Assembly: GCF_008630915.1 (NCBI RefSeq)
Contig: NZ_CP043909.1
Span: 2,852,001 to 2,916,000 of the forward strand
Length of the DNA: 64,000 nt
From: Acinetobacter suaedae
GTDB lineage: Bacteria; Pseudomonadota; Gammaproteobacteria; Pseudomonadales; Moraxellaceae
Reading direction: 5' to 3'
How positions within the stretch are numbered: position 1 is the stretch's first letter; each line of letters begins with the position of its first letter. The notes beneath the pieces are model-generated. The model saw only the letters and a program-made list of their open reading frames with translations. It ran no database searches and was not told where the DNA came from. Of the stretch, positions 38,405 to 47,446 are shown piece by piece. Both the position numbers and the translations under genes were made by a program.

Positions 38405-38590
38405 ATCTAAAAAATTAAAACCCGAGTTTCGCATCCTGCAAAACTCGGGCAAATGAGGTTGTGCTTTCACATCTTTTTTTATTCTCTTGCGTCCATCGCA
38501 TGCATCATATCCATAATGCTTTTTCCATCTCAGCGTCGCTATCCTTAAACGGAAATCCATTCCTGCGTCCTTGTGCTGATGTATTTAGAA
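38405..38590 (-). ncRNA. Candidate small RNA with intrinsic terminator
   Basis: The 275-base gap 38387-38661 has no credible ORF on either strand. Read on the minus strand it holds repeated short motifs, GGACGCAGGAATGGA near 38571, a GGATAGCGACGCTGAGATGGA-like segment near 38540, and GATGGACGCAAGAGA near 38495. It ends in a nine-base stem CCCGAGTTT / AAACTCGGG (38421-38449) followed by TTTTAATTTTTT. That is a standard minus-strand terminator 200 bases beyond the nearest minus-strand stop codon, which suggests a separate transcript. The promoter is only weakly visible (TAAATA near 38585). It could also be a long 3' UTR. Confidence 0.45.
38421..38449 (-). terminator. Strong minus-strand terminator
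   Basis: CCCGAGTTT and AAACTCGGG form a nine-base stem with an 11-base loop; on the minus strand the stem is followed by TTTTAATTTTTT. On the plus strand no T-run follows. Confidence 0.85.
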
Positions 38591-38661
38591 TAAACCTTTT
38601 AATCTTGTAGGACTATTCGCTGTAGACCTAAATCACTGTACGATAATGCTTACAACATGCC

Positions 38662-39801
38662 TTATCTATTTCCACGCTCCATCTCGCGTTTGTGCGTTTG
38701 AGCCAACTCATCTACAACAATTTTCTCTTCTTTTTCAGCCTTTTCTATACCATCCTGAATAGCTTGTTTAGCATCTTGTTCATCTTCCACAGTTTGTTCT
38801 AATTCTTGATGCTGTTGCTCAAAGATACGATCCGTTTGTAGAACCACATAAACTGGAAAATGATCTGAACCAATATGAGGAAGTCTTTTCATTTTGACTA
38901 AACCAAAATCAGTACTATGGAAAATATGATCGAGAGACCAGCGGAGTAAAGGATAATCAGCATGAAAAGTATTCATAAAATAACGACCTACGCGGGGGTC
39001 AAGTAAACCACTAATCCTTTGAAACAATCGTGTTGTTCTAGACCATGCAACATCATTCAAGTCCCCCATCACAATACAAGATTGATCTAAATCTTTAATC
39101 TGATCACCAACAATAAGTAATTCAGCATCTCGAAGTGTTGAATCTTTGGCTTCAGTTGGACTCGGCGGTTTTGGATGTAAACAATATAGCTGTACAGGCA
39201 AACCTGAAGGCAATGTTAAAGCCGTATGAATCGATGGAATTTCATCACTTAAAATAAACTTTACTTCGGTATAGCTAAGCGGCAAACGACTATATAAATG
39301 CATGCCATACAAATTGTCCAAAGGTACAGGAACCCGATAGGGATAATCTTTTTCAATTGAACTCAATGCTTGCTGCCATACAGCATCCGACTCAAGTGTC
39401 AATACAACATCAGGTTTTAATTTTTCAATCTGTTTTAACAGTAAATGATATTGATCATTGGGTGTTAGAACGTTGGCTACCAATAATGAAATTTGCTGTT
39501 CAGGCTTTAGTTGGGCTGTCTTCACCTTAAGCACTTGCTTTTTCCACAATGGCGTATATGGCAAAACCATTTTTAATTGATAAGCAATTGCAGCAGCTAA
39601 TGCAACAAATAGCATCTCACTCCAGATCGTCCAATCTGCGACCACAAACAACATCGCACAGAAAATAAAAAGCCCCACGACTAAGATTTGCAATCGAGGG
39701 AAATCCGTTCCCCGAAACCACCACTCATCTCTTGGGATGAGTGACCAAAATGTAAGCCATATAACCAGTACCGCACCAACCTGAATCCATATCATGTTCA
39801 T
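38662..39801 (-). CDS. Membrane endonuclease/exonuclease/phosphatase (EEP) family protein
   Basis: An EEP-fold protein of 379 residues. Three N-terminal membrane spans (about 1-75: IWIQVGAVLVIWLTFWSLI, LQILVVGLFIFCAMLFVV, MLFVALAAAIAYQL) precede a periplasm-facing EEP domain (about 100-335) with LLVANVL, LTLESDAVW, IVMGDLNDVAWS and IGSDHFPVYV. The C-terminal tail is Glu/Lys-rich. Members with this layout are hydrolases of unknown substrate. ATG at 39801 or the one at 39795, both after AAGAG, begins the first span; the 30-residue upstream extension lacks support. Confidence 0.88.
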   Translation of the reverse strand: MNMIWIQVGAVLVIWLTFWSLIPRDEWWFRGTDFPRLQILVVGLFIFCAMLFVVADWTIWSEMLFVALAAAIAYQLKMVLPYTPLWKKQVLKVKTAQLKPEQQISLLVANVLTPNDQYHLLLKQIEKLKPDVVLTLESDAVWQQALSSIEKDYPYRVPVPLDNLYGMHLYSRLPLSYTEVKFILSDEIPSIHTALTLPSGLPVQLYCLHPKPPSPTEAKDSTLRDAELLIVGDQIKDLDQSCIVMGDLNDVAWSRTTRLFQRISGLLDPRVGRYFMNTFHADYPLLRWSLDHIFHSTDFGLVKMKRLPHIGSDHFPVYVVLQTDRIFEQQHQELEQTVEDEQDAKQAIQDGIEKAEKEEKIVVDELAQTHKREMERGNR

Positions 39802-39979
39802 TTTCTCTTGGGAGGTAATAAATTTTAATAAAGTTGAGGCTTTATCAGTTTTCCATCTAACACAAACAAATAATTCCACACAATAAATCAACTGTTTTAT
39901 TCATGTAACGCTTGCAGTTGTGTTCACTTTTGATACACTCAAGCCCCTTAAAGTTTTTTAGATACCGAGGCAAAATGAC

Positions 39980-41098
39980 ATGAAAGTAGGTCTGGTCGGT
40001 TGGCGTGGGATGGTGGGTTCCGTCCTAATGCAACGTATGGTTGAAGAGAATGATTTTGCTCACATTGAGCCATTTTATTTCTCTACCAGTAATGCAGGTG
40101 GCGAAGCACCTTCATTTGGTGGTAAGACTGCCCCAGCACTTATGGATGCGACAGACATTAATAGTCTGAAGCAAATGGATGTTATTTTGACCTGTCAAGG
40201 TGGTGACTACACTTCCGAAGTGTTCCCAAAACTTAAAGCTGAAGGTTGGAATGGTTATTGGATTGATGCTGCATCTACATTACGTATGGCAGATGACGCA
40301 ATCATTGTGCTTGATCCGGTAAACTTAAATGTGATCAAAGATGGTTTGGTCAATGGGACTAAAACCTTCGTTGGCGGTAACTGTACCGTTTCATTGATGT
40401 TGATGGGCTTAGGTTCACTATTCCAAAACAATTTAGTGGAATGGGCAACTTCAATGACTTATCAAGCAGCGTCTGGTGCGGGTGCACAAAACATGCGTGA
40501 ACTGATCACAGGTATGGGTTATTTGTACAACAATACCAAAGAATTACTAGATGACCCTAAGTCTGCAATTCTTGATATTGATCGTCAAATTGCAGATTTA
40601 CAACGCGGTGAAGGCTTCCCTAAAGCTAACTTTGGCGTACCACTCGCTGGTTCTTTGATTCCATATATCGATAAACAACTCGAGAGTGGCCAGTCAAAAG
40701 AGGAATGGAAAGGTCAAGTTGAAACCAATAAAATCTTAGGCAATCAACAGATTGTTCCAATTGATGGTCACTGTGTTCGTATCGGTGCGATGCGTTGTCA
40801 CTCTCAAGCTATCACTTTGAAATTGAAAAAAGATGTTGCGCTTGATGAAATCGAAGACATGATCCGCAATTCAAGTCAATGGGCCAAAGTTGTTCCGAAC
40901 ACTCGTGAAGCATCGATGACTGACCTTACCCCTGTTGCAGTTACAGGTACATTGACAGTACCAGTTGGCCGCTTACGTAAGCTCAATATGGGTAAAGAAT
41001 ACTTAGGTGCATTTACTGTAGGTGATCAACTACTCTGGGGTGCTGCTGAGCCTTTACGCCGTATGTTACGCATTCTTGTAGAATTCAAGAACGCGTAA
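39980..41098 (+). CDS. asd: Aspartate-semialdehyde dehydrogenase
   Basis: A 372-residue enzyme that reduces aspartyl phosphate to aspartate semialdehyde, the branch point to lysine/diaminopimelate, threonine and methionine. The NADP loop is [13 protein letters not shown] (4-16), the nucleophile Cys135 is in [10 protein letters not shown], and the base His lies in [14 protein letters not shown]. It has the length of the enterobacterial/pseudomonad long form. GAGG is ten bases before the ATG. asd-fimV-truA is a conserved neighbourhood with Pseudomonas. Confidence 0.97.
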   Translation: MKVGLVGWRGMVGSVLMQRMVEENDFAHIEPFYFSTSNAGGEAPSFGGKTAPALMDATDINSLKQMDVILTCQGGDYTSEVFPKLKAEGWNGYWIDAASTLRMADDAIIVLDPVNLNVIKDGLVNGTKTFVGGNCTVSLMLMGLGSLFQNNLVEWATSMTYQAASGAGAQNMRELITGMGYLYNNTKELLDDPKSAILDIDRQIADLQRGEGFPKANFGVPLAGSLIPYIDKQLESGQSKEEWKGQVETNKILGNQQIVPIDGHCVRIGAMRCHSQAITLKLKKDVALDEIEDMIRNSSQWAKVVPNTREASMTDLTPVAVTGTLTVPVGRLRKLNMGKEYLGAFTVGDQLLWGAAEPLRRMLRILVEFKNA

Positions 41099-41117
41099 GC
41101 AAAAATTGATAAAAAAC

Positions 41118-41148
41118 AAAAGCCGATCACATTTGATCGGCTTTTTTT
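41118..41148 (+). terminator. Terminator after asd
   Basis: AAAAGCCGATCA and TGATCGGCTTTT arms with a five-base loop, followed by more T. Confidence 0.92.
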
Positions 41149-41281
41149 ATTGTCGCAGATAAGGAATTTACAATCCATTTACATCACGGTAATGTATACT
41201 CAGCTTGTGTTGGCATTTCACCATGGCTGAAATATCAACGGGCCCTAGACCTGACAACAACACTATTATTCATGGATCGAG

Positions 41282-42673
41282 ATGACTGTTAATAACAAAT
41301 TAAAAATTGCCATTTTAGCCATTTTATCTTCGCAGCCTCTTTATGCGATTACCTTTGATCCCCTGCAAATTCAATCTGCGCCAGGTGAATTACTTTATGC
41401 TGAAATGAGCTTCCATCAAGCAGATTCGAATTCGAGATTAGATGTTTCGTTAGCGACCCCAGAAGATTTGCGTATGTTAGGTACAGCACATCAGCCACCT
41501 GCCCATCTTAATTTTTTTACACGCCGTAATGACCGTGGAGAGGGGGTCATCGTGATCACCTCATCACGACCAATGATTGATCCAGAATTGAACATCATTC
41601 TAAAAATACAAGAAGGCAATGCCTCACATTTAAAACATATTCGACAACCAGTCCGTCAAAAAAACCAAACTGCTAGTCACGCTAAAACTAGCAATGAAAA
41701 AACACTTACGCCTAAATTTATTGTCAGTGAGAAAGATATTGCTTTAAATTTACCAGAAAGCACTCAATTTAACGCCACAGCTCAACCTAACTTAAAACAA
41801 GAAAAACTCTTAAATGCACCTTTTGTTCTACCGCCAGTATTAAATATTTCAGAGTCACGTCACCCTGCAACTGCAACTGTTGAGCAAGCTCAGGTTCCAG
41901 AGCAAATCAATTCTACAGCGAAAGATTCAATAGCCTCTACCACTACGTTAACAACTAAAACTGCTGTAGATGACGCACTTACACAGATTAATACCACAGC
42001 AAATGAAAATAAATTAGATAACACCCAAGCGGAAGCAAGAACAACACAGACCTCCGAAAAGATTCAAGAGTCACAAGTCAAAGATACAATACCAACAGCC
42101 AAGCCTAAAATACAAACGCAACAATCAACTGCATTTCAACAACATGTTGTGCAACGAAATGAATCGCTATGGAGTATTGCGCAACGTATTTCAACGCACA
42201 CTCAACAGCCACTACATCAGGTAATGAAACAGATTAAACAACAAAATGAACATGCGTTTATCGGTGGAAATGCCAATCGACTAAGACAAGGCTCACACTT
42301 GAATTTCAATCTTAATTCGATTCCTACACGAACAGCACCTGCAACAAATGCCTTAACTGTACAATCGTCTCTACCAGCTGAAAAAGTCAAATATCGCTTA
42401 CAACAAGCAGAAATGACATTAGTGGCTGAAAGTAATCAGGATTCGAGTACGGGAAGTGCCAAAAAAGACACATTACAACAGAAAAGCAATGCAGACTTGT
42501 CATTAAAAGTTATGACAGCACGAGAAAAAACCGTTACATTACAAAAAAACGTAACGCAATTAGAACTCGCTTTACGTCAAAAGGAACAGCGAATTCAACT
42601 GCTCAATGCGCGTCTCGCCGCATTACAAGATCAGTTGAAAGCGCAACAGGAAGCAAGGAATTCAACACATTAG
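41282..42673 (+). CDS. fimV: FimV N-terminal (periplasmic) part
   Basis: A 463-residue exported protein that corresponds to the periplasmic half of FimV/HubP. A signal peptide (about 1-22) is followed by the FimV N-terminal domain (about 24-120, TFDPLQIQSAPGELLYAEMSF, with SSRPMIDPELNIIL), a low-complexity Thr/Gln/Glu linker, a LysM-like peptidoglycan-binding domain (about 287-340, QHVVQRNESLWSIAQRIS) and a C-terminal coiled coil (about 405-463). It has no membrane segment after the coiled coil; that lies in the next gene. FimV localises to the pole and acts in type IV pilus assembly and twitching. Confidence 0.88.
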   Translation: MTVNNKLKIAILAILSSQPLYAITFDPLQIQSAPGELLYAEMSFHQADSNSRLDVSLATPEDLRMLGTAHQPPAHLNFFTRRNDRGEGVIVITSSRPMIDPELNIILKIQEGNASHLKHIRQPVRQKNQTASHAKTSNEKTLTPKFIVSEKDIALNLPESTQFNATAQPNLKQEKLLNAPFVLPPVLNISESRHPATATVEQAQVPEQINSTAKDSIASTTTLTTKTAVDDALTQINTTANENKLDNTQAEARTTQTSEKIQESQVKDTIPTAKPKIQTQQSTAFQQHVVQRNESLWSIAQRISTHTQQPLHQVMKQIKQQNEHAFIGGNANRLRQGSHLNFNLNSIPTRTAPATNALTVQSSLPAEKVKYRLQQAEMTLVAESNQDSSTGSAKKDTLQQKSNADLSLKVMTAREKTVTLQKNVTQLELALRQKEQRIQLLNARLAALQDQLKAQQEARNSTH

Positions 42674-42732
42674 AGTTACCAAAGACTTCATAGATTTGTA
42701 TAAAGCGGTTCTGTCTTTAAGGGGTATAGATC

Positions 42733-43947
42733 ATGTCAACTATAATAATTGTATTGCTCGTCATTGTACTGATCGTTGCAATCATTCTTAAAAAACGTGA
42801 AGGGCAACAAAAACAGTCCGCAGCGAAAAAAACTGCAAGCAAGACTGTAAAAAAAGCTCCTTCACGTACAACACTGGTTCAGGAAGAATTAGAGTCTAGC
42901 CCAGCAGTTACAACACCAATATCTGAAAGTTTACGCCAAAAACTTAACAATGAGATTCAACATGGTAATTACCTAACTGCGGAAGCACAGATCAATCAAG
43001 CTTTAAAACAAGATAATGCTCAGCATGAGTTATATCTATTTTTACTCGATATCCATTTGGCACAAAAAGATGAGTTTGCAATCGATCAACTCATTAAACA
43101 TTTACATGCTTTAAAACTCGTTGATATTGCTCAAGCAGCGGAACTAAAAAAGAAAGAAAACTTAAGTAATGCAGCTTCATTTGAAAGCATTGAGTTTGAC
43201 CATCAACGTGCTATGTCTACAGCAACTCACACGAGACAAGAACAACAATCTGAATTTGATTTACTAACACAAGCTTCTGCGACACCAACTTTTGATGATT
43301 TGCAATCTGAGTATATTGCTCCAGCAGAGCCAGAAAAAGCTGCTGATTCAAAATCAACTGTCGAACCTTTGGATTTTAATTTTTCATTTGAACAAAAAGA
43401 AACACCTGAGCCAGCAAAAACTTCACCAGAAGTTGGAGATAAGCAACCCCTAACATTTACATCAAATTTAGATGCCACACCTGCGGTTGAAGAAACTCAA
43501 CAAGCTAAAGAAAAATCCTCCTTAGATTTTAACTTCGGAAATTTAGAGCTAGCACCCAATCAGCCAGAAAATGAAGTTAGTGAAAATCACACAGAAACAC
43601 TTCAAAATGAAGCTCTATCAACTGAACAAACAACTCTCCAAGACAGCTCAATTGCACTAGAGAAAGCTGAACTTAATTTTGAAAAAACAGAAAAAATTGC
43701 AGATTTAGAAGCAAACACTCCCTCCGAACCTGTATCTGAAACAGTTACTCTTACTGATCCATTGATACAGTCTTTCCCAGATTTACAACAGCTCGATGAG
43801 GCTCAACTTAACTTAGATCTAGCTGAGCAATACATTGAACTTGGTGCTTACGAGTCTGCCCAAGCATTGCTACAAAACAGTCAGTCTCAATTTAATGCTG
43901 AACAACAACAACGTTCACAAAAATTACTGAATCAAATAGCGTCATAA
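42733..43947 (+). CDS. FimV C-terminal (cytoplasmic) part
   Basis: A 404-residue protein with one N-terminal membrane anchor (about 1-19, IIIVLLVIVLIVAIIL) and a cytoplasmic body: basic (KKTASKTVKKAPSR), then a TPR-like segment (about 63-120), a long acidic disordered region, and a C-terminal TPR motif (about 360-404, LDLAEQYIELGAYESAQALLQ) which is the FimV signature at the end of single-chain FimV. It has its own AAGGGG site 59 bases after the previous stop and is in a different frame, so it looks like a true separate gene rather than a simple frameshift. Expected to bind partners at the pole, together with the preceding protein. Confidence 0.85.
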   Translation: MSTIIIVLLVIVLIVAIILKKREGQQKQSAAKKTASKTVKKAPSRTTLVQEELESSPAVTTPISESLRQKLNNEIQHGNYLTAEAQINQALKQDNAQHELYLFLLDIHLAQKDEFAIDQLIKHLHALKLVDIAQAAELKKKENLSNAASFESIEFDHQRAMSTATHTRQEQQSEFDLLTQASATPTFDDLQSEYIAPAEPEKAADSKSTVEPLDFNFSFEQKETPEPAKTSPEVGDKQPLTFTSNLDATPAVEETQQAKEKSSLDFNFGNLELAPNQPENEVSENHTETLQNEALSTEQTTLQDSSIALEKAELNFEKTEKIADLEANTPSEPVSETVTLTDPLIQSFPDLQQLDEAQLNLDLAEQYIELGAYESAQALLQNSQSQFNAEQQQRSQKLLNQIAS

Positions 43948-43965
43948 AGCAGATCGGTCTAAAAT

Positions 43966-43991
43966 AAGCAGTCTTCAGGACTGCTTTTTTT
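43966..43991 (+). terminator. Terminator after second fimV gene
   Basis: AAGCAGTC and GACTGCTT arms with a TTCAG loop, followed by a run of T. It separates the fimV genes from the asparaginase gene. Confidence 0.85.
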
Positions 43992-44011
43992 ATGATGAAA
44001 AAATTTCTATT

Positions 44012-44977
44012 ATGAAAACAATCGCTTTAATTTATATGGGTGGAACCTTTGGCTGCGTTGGTGATCCTTTGATGCCAATGCCCGAACACAGCTTTTTGCC
44101 AACACTAAAAAAGGTGATCCCAACACATTTATCGGTAGAATGTTTTGCTGCACCAAGCATCAAAGACAGTAGCGCTTGTACTGCAATAGACTGGCTCAAA
44201 CTTGCACAACAAGTTCAACAACTACAGCTTAACGGTTTTCAACATTTTGTCATTATTCATGGTACAGATACCCTAAGCTATGCTGCAGCAACACTAGCCC
44301 GTTTTCTAGGTCATTCCTGTCATGTTGTAATAACCGGCAGCCAATATCCACTCCTTAATATTGAAGGGAATGATACTCGAGAATTTACAGATGCATTGAG
44401 CAATTTAACCCTTGCATGCGAACAAGTACTCCAACGCCCTGCAGGTGTATATCTTGCCTTTCATCACCAAATATTCCATGCTCAGACTGCATTAAAAGTT
44501 CACACAACTGAATTAGATGCCTTTGCTGGTATTGCAGCAACCCAAGAATGTCATACCGTTGCTGATTATTTTATCATCCAAGATGAGCATCTTGAGCAAG
44601 CCATGCAACTCAGCGTGCTTAACTTAATGCTACAACCTATAGCGCAAGAGCAACTTACCCTACAACTGAAGAATATTCTTGCAAACCCACCCCACTTCTT
44701 AATCTTACAAGGATTTGGGACAGGCAATATTGCTGTTAATGATGAAATAATATCGTTATTTGAAGCACTCTATCAGCGCCAGTGCCTCACCGTTATTAGT
44801 ACACAAGTCACTTTCGGACAACTAGATCAACGTTATGCAGTCAGTTCTTGGATTCATTCTGCCAAAGTTTTGGTCAATGATTGCCATAGTCATGCCGATT
44901 TATATGCAAAAGCCCTGCAAATGTATTTAAAATACCCAACCCACGAACAATGGTTCGAACATTGGCAGCAACACTAA
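44012..44977 (+). CDS. L-asparaginase (type I-like)
   Basis: A 321-residue amidohydrolase that turns asparagine into aspartate and ammonia. Motif 1 reads YMGGTFGC (Thr12 nucleophile) and motif 2 HGTDTLSYAA (83-92). The extra Cys and Asp in GGTFGCVGDPLMPM differ from the usual GGTIG, so the substrate may differ (glutamine or other amides). No signal peptide: cytoplasmic. It sits between fimV and truA, where Pseudomonas normally has no gene, 15 bases upstream of truA and likely cotranscribed. Confidence 0.9.
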   Translation: MKTIALIYMGGTFGCVGDPLMPMPEHSFLPTLKKVIPTHLSVECFAAPSIKDSSACTAIDWLKLAQQVQQLQLNGFQHFVIIHGTDTLSYAAATLARFLGHSCHVVITGSQYPLLNIEGNDTREFTDALSNLTLACEQVLQRPAGVYLAFHHQIFHAQTALKVHTTELDAFAGIAATQECHTVADYFIIQDEHLEQAMQLSVLNLMLQPIAQEQLTLQLKNILANPPHFLILQGFGTGNIAVNDEIISLFEALYQRQCLTVISTQVTFGQLDQRYAVSSWIHSAKVLVNDCHSHADLYAKALQMYLKYPTHEQWFEHWQQH

Positions 44978-44992
44978 TTCTGAGGTTAAAAC

Positions 44993-45790
44993 ATGCAACG
45001 TTATGCAATTGGTATTGAATTTTGCGGTACTCAATACCGTGGTTGGCAAACACAACAAGCAGGCGTTGCAAGTGTTCAAGAAACCATTGAAAAAGTCTTA
45101 AGCACGATTGCCGATCATCCTATTATTTTGCATGGTGCTGGGCGTACGGATGCAGGAGTACATGCAACCAATATGGTTGCACATTTTGATACAACTGCAA
45201 TCCGCCCAGATCGTGGCTGGCTCATGGGGACAAACAGCCAACTTCCGAAGGATATCTCACTTCAGTGGATCAAGCGTATGGATGAAAGCTTCCATGCCCG
45301 TTTTAAAGCTTGCGCAAGACGCTACCGCTATATTGTTTATAACGCCCCAACTCGTCCCGCGTTATTGTATAAGCAAGTCACTCATCTCTATCAAACCCTT
45401 GATGTACAGAAAATGATTGCAGCAGCATCAAAGTTTGAAGGCACACATAATTTTGAGACCTTCCGCGCTGCAGCATGCCAATCCAATCAACCTGTACGTC
45501 ACGTCAAACATTGCCGTTTGTTTGAACATGGTCGCTATCTGGTTCTAGACATTCAAGCGGATGGTTTTTTGCATCATATGGTGCGAAATATCATGGGCTG
45601 CTTACTTGAGATTGGACAAGGGATGTATGAGATCGACCATATTGATCACATGTTCGCTGCACAAGACCGCAAAGCCGCTGGTATTACGGCACCTGCTGAT
45701 GGACTGTACTTCATTCAAGCCGAATACCCTGAACAGTTTGATCTCCCCCAACCACCATTGGGACCACATTGGTTGAATCTTCCTGAATAA
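44993..45790 (+). CDS. truA: tRNA pseudouridine synthase A
   Basis: A 265-residue enzyme that isomerises uridines 38-40 of tRNA anticodon arms. Catalytic Asp53 lies in GAGRTDAGVHA. RYRYIVYN, FETFRAA and FLHHMVRNIMG follow in the expected order. AGG lies before the ATG. It is the last gene before a terminator. Confidence 0.97.
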   Translation: MQRYAIGIEFCGTQYRGWQTQQAGVASVQETIEKVLSTIADHPIILHGAGRTDAGVHATNMVAHFDTTAIRPDRGWLMGTNSQLPKDISLQWIKRMDESFHARFKACARRYRYIVYNAPTRPALLYKQVTHLYQTLDVQKMIAAASKFEGTHNFETFRAAACQSNQPVRHVKHCRLFEHGRYLVLDIQADGFLHHMVRNIMGCLLEIGQGMYEIDHIDHMFAAQDRKAAGITAPADGLYFIQAEYPEQFDLPQPPLGPHWLNLPE

Positions 45791-45821
45791 AAAAAACCTT
45801 ATCTGATCGATAAGGTTTTTT
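45790..45821. terminator. Bidirectional terminator truA / AraC gene
   Basis: AAAAAACCTTATC and GATAAGGTTTTTT with a five-base loop. It lies between the convergent truA and AraC-family genes. Confidence 0.93.
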
Positions 45822-45829
45822 GGAAACCG

Positions 45830-46837
45830 TTAACGTTGTTTTCTTTTACGATATTCAACAGGGGTTTCATTAGTCCAGCGCTTAAACGCACGATAAAAAG
45901 TACTTGGTTCAGAGAATCCCGTTAAATACACAATACGCTCTACACTTTCACTGGTATTTGCCAATAACTTTTTGGCTAAACGGCAGCGATAATCCGAGAG
46001 AATTTGCTGAAAACTGGTATTTGCCTCACTCAATTGAGTTCTTAAACGGCGAGGTGTGATGTTCAATTGCGCAGCAACAGTCTCTAAAGTTGTCTCACCA
46101 CTTTCCAAAGTTGAACCAATGGCACGACGTACCTCACCCACTAAATCATAGCGAGCTAACTCTTGTAATTTTTCAATCGCTAATTGTTCATGCAACTGTA
46201 ATAACTCAGGTTCAGCTTGCCATAATGGATAATCTAGTACAGTTGCATCAAAATAAAGTCGTGTCTCTTTTTGACCCAAGCTCACAGGACATCCAAACAC
46301 TCTAAAATATTCATCGTCATCAGCACCTTCATTAAAATTGAAGTCAATATAAATTGGCTGAAATTGACCTTCGGTAATAAACTTAAAAAATCGCAGAATG
46401 CCCGACATCGCACATTCAGAAAAATGGCGATTCACCAAGTTATCAGGCCAGTATTGCTCACCATTGCTGAGATAACAACGACCATCTTCAATAATCAATT
46501 TCGCATCAAAAGCATCACTGATTAAACGTTGGTAAGCCAAAGCACGTTTTAAACCTTCACCAAAAGTTTCACTACTAATAAACAAATGCTCAATCACTTG
46601 TCCGCGATAAAGAGGTAAGTGCTCACCAAGATGTAATCCAATATCTGGATCATTACTTACTTCTTGTGCAGCGATCCAAAATGCATTTTGTGCACTTAAT
46701 GGCGTTCGCGCATTGGTATCAACTTGATTGAGAGCCACTCCAGCCTTAGTTAAAATTTCTTCCGTCGGTAATCCTGCTTTACGAATTGCCTGATAACCAA
46801 AGCGTAATACAACTGATGCATCTGTTAGCTGACCCAC
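45830..46837 (-). CDS. AraC-family regulator (OruR/ArgR-like)
   Basis: A 335-residue regulator. The N-terminal arabinose-binding-like domain (about 15-205) has FWIAAQEVSNDPDIGLHLGE and PLYRGQVIEHLFISSETFGEGLKRAL, typical of the OruR/VqsM type. The C-terminal AraC HTH (about 235-330) includes AQLNITPRRLRTQLSEANTSFQQILSDYRCRLAKKLL and VYLTGFSEPSTFYRAFKRWTNETPVEYR. The start is GTG with GGAAGG seven bases before. The regulated gene is unknown; the next gene in that direction is truA's convergent end. Confidence 0.93.
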   Translation of the reverse strand: MGQLTDASVVLRFGYQAIRKAGLPTEEILTKAGVALNQVDTNARTPLSAQNAFWIAAQEVSNDPDIGLHLGEHLPLYRGQVIEHLFISSETFGEGLKRALAYQRLISDAFDAKLIIEDGRCYLSNGEQYWPDNLVNRHFSECAMSGILRFFKFITEGQFQPIYIDFNFNEGADDDEYFRVFGCPVSLGQKETRLYFDATVLDYPLWQAEPELLQLHEQLAIEKLQELARYDLVGEVRRAIGSTLESGETTLETVAAQLNITPRRLRTQLSEANTSFQQILSDYRCRLAKKLLANTSESVERIVYLTGFSEPSTFYRAFKRWTNETPVEYRKRKQR

Positions 46838-46949
46838 GCAGTGCCCTTCCCTGTAAATACGTTATTGTGACAATGAACAATAAATTTAGATTAACGTTGA
46901 TTGACCAAACTGACAACATTATTCTGCTTCTTTTGTAAAAAAAATTTAT

Positions 46950-46966
46950 AAATTGTCAGACAATTT
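46950..46966. promoter_or_regulatory. Palindrome between AraC gene and infA
   Basis: AAATTGT, CAG, ACAATTT forms a seven-base-arm dyad 113 bases upstream of the AraC-family start. A second AAATTGTC occurs inside the infA promoter at 47022. Candidate operator; unproven. Confidence 0.35.
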
Positions 46967-47005
46967 CTTTCGGCTAATATCTGGCTGCCTTATCACGACT
47001 TCATC

Positions 47006-47034
47006 TTGTAAATTTTAAATAAATTGTCTATAAT
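47006..47034 (+). promoter_or_regulatory. infA promoter
   Basis: TTGTAA at 47006-47011 and consensus TATAAT at 47029-47034 with a 17-base spacer, about 34 bases before the infA start. Confidence 0.8.
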
Positions 47035-47067
47035 TTGCGCCTTTCCAATTTGATCATCAGGTAGGCC

Positions 47068-47289
47068 ATGGCCAATAAAGAGGAACTCATCGAGTTCGAA
47101 GGCGTTGTCACCGAAACGCTTCCTAATACTATGTTCCGTGTACGTTTAGAAAACGGTCACGAAGTTATTGCTCACATTTCTGGCAAAATGCGTAAACACT
47201 ATATCCGTATTTTGACAGGCGACAGCGTAAAAGTTGAAATGACTCCTTATGACTTAACAAAAGGTCGTATTACTTATCGTGCCCGCTAA
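47068..47289 (+). CDS. infA: Translation initiation factor IF-1
   Basis: A 73-residue S1/OB-fold protein. [44 protein letters not shown] and [14 protein letters not shown] are essentially universal IF-1 sequence. AGGTAGG precedes the ATG. A strong promoter and terminator make it a single-gene unit. Confidence 0.98.
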   Translation: MANKEELIEFEGVVTETLPNTMFRVRLENGHEVIAHISGKMRKHYIRILTGDSVKVEMTPYDLTKGRITYRAR

Positions 47290-47303
47290 GAATTCGTGAA
47301 TGC

Positions 47304-47334
47304 AAAAAAGCCACATGAGTTGTGGCTTTTTTTA
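47304..47334 (+). terminator. Terminator after infA
   Basis: AAAAAAGCCACA and TGTGGCTTTTTTT arms with a five-base loop. Confidence 0.92.
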
Positions 47335-47446
47335 TAAACTTAAATATTCTCTCTTATCCTCTTGAATAAGAGGAACGGACAACTATTTTTAAAGCTAAAT
47401 AATTAATATAAGTTAATAATTAATCATAAGCTTTGGATACAATCAT

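Noticed and set aside
38387-38661. Short coding frame in the gap after the lipoprotein gene
   Set aside because: No frame has a proper start, ribosome site and length; the content fits RNA structure better.
42674-42732. fimV split as a simple frameshift
   Set aside because: The first frame ends with its own stop and the second has its own ribosome site and membrane anchor, so two genes are more likely, though sequencing error cannot be excluded.
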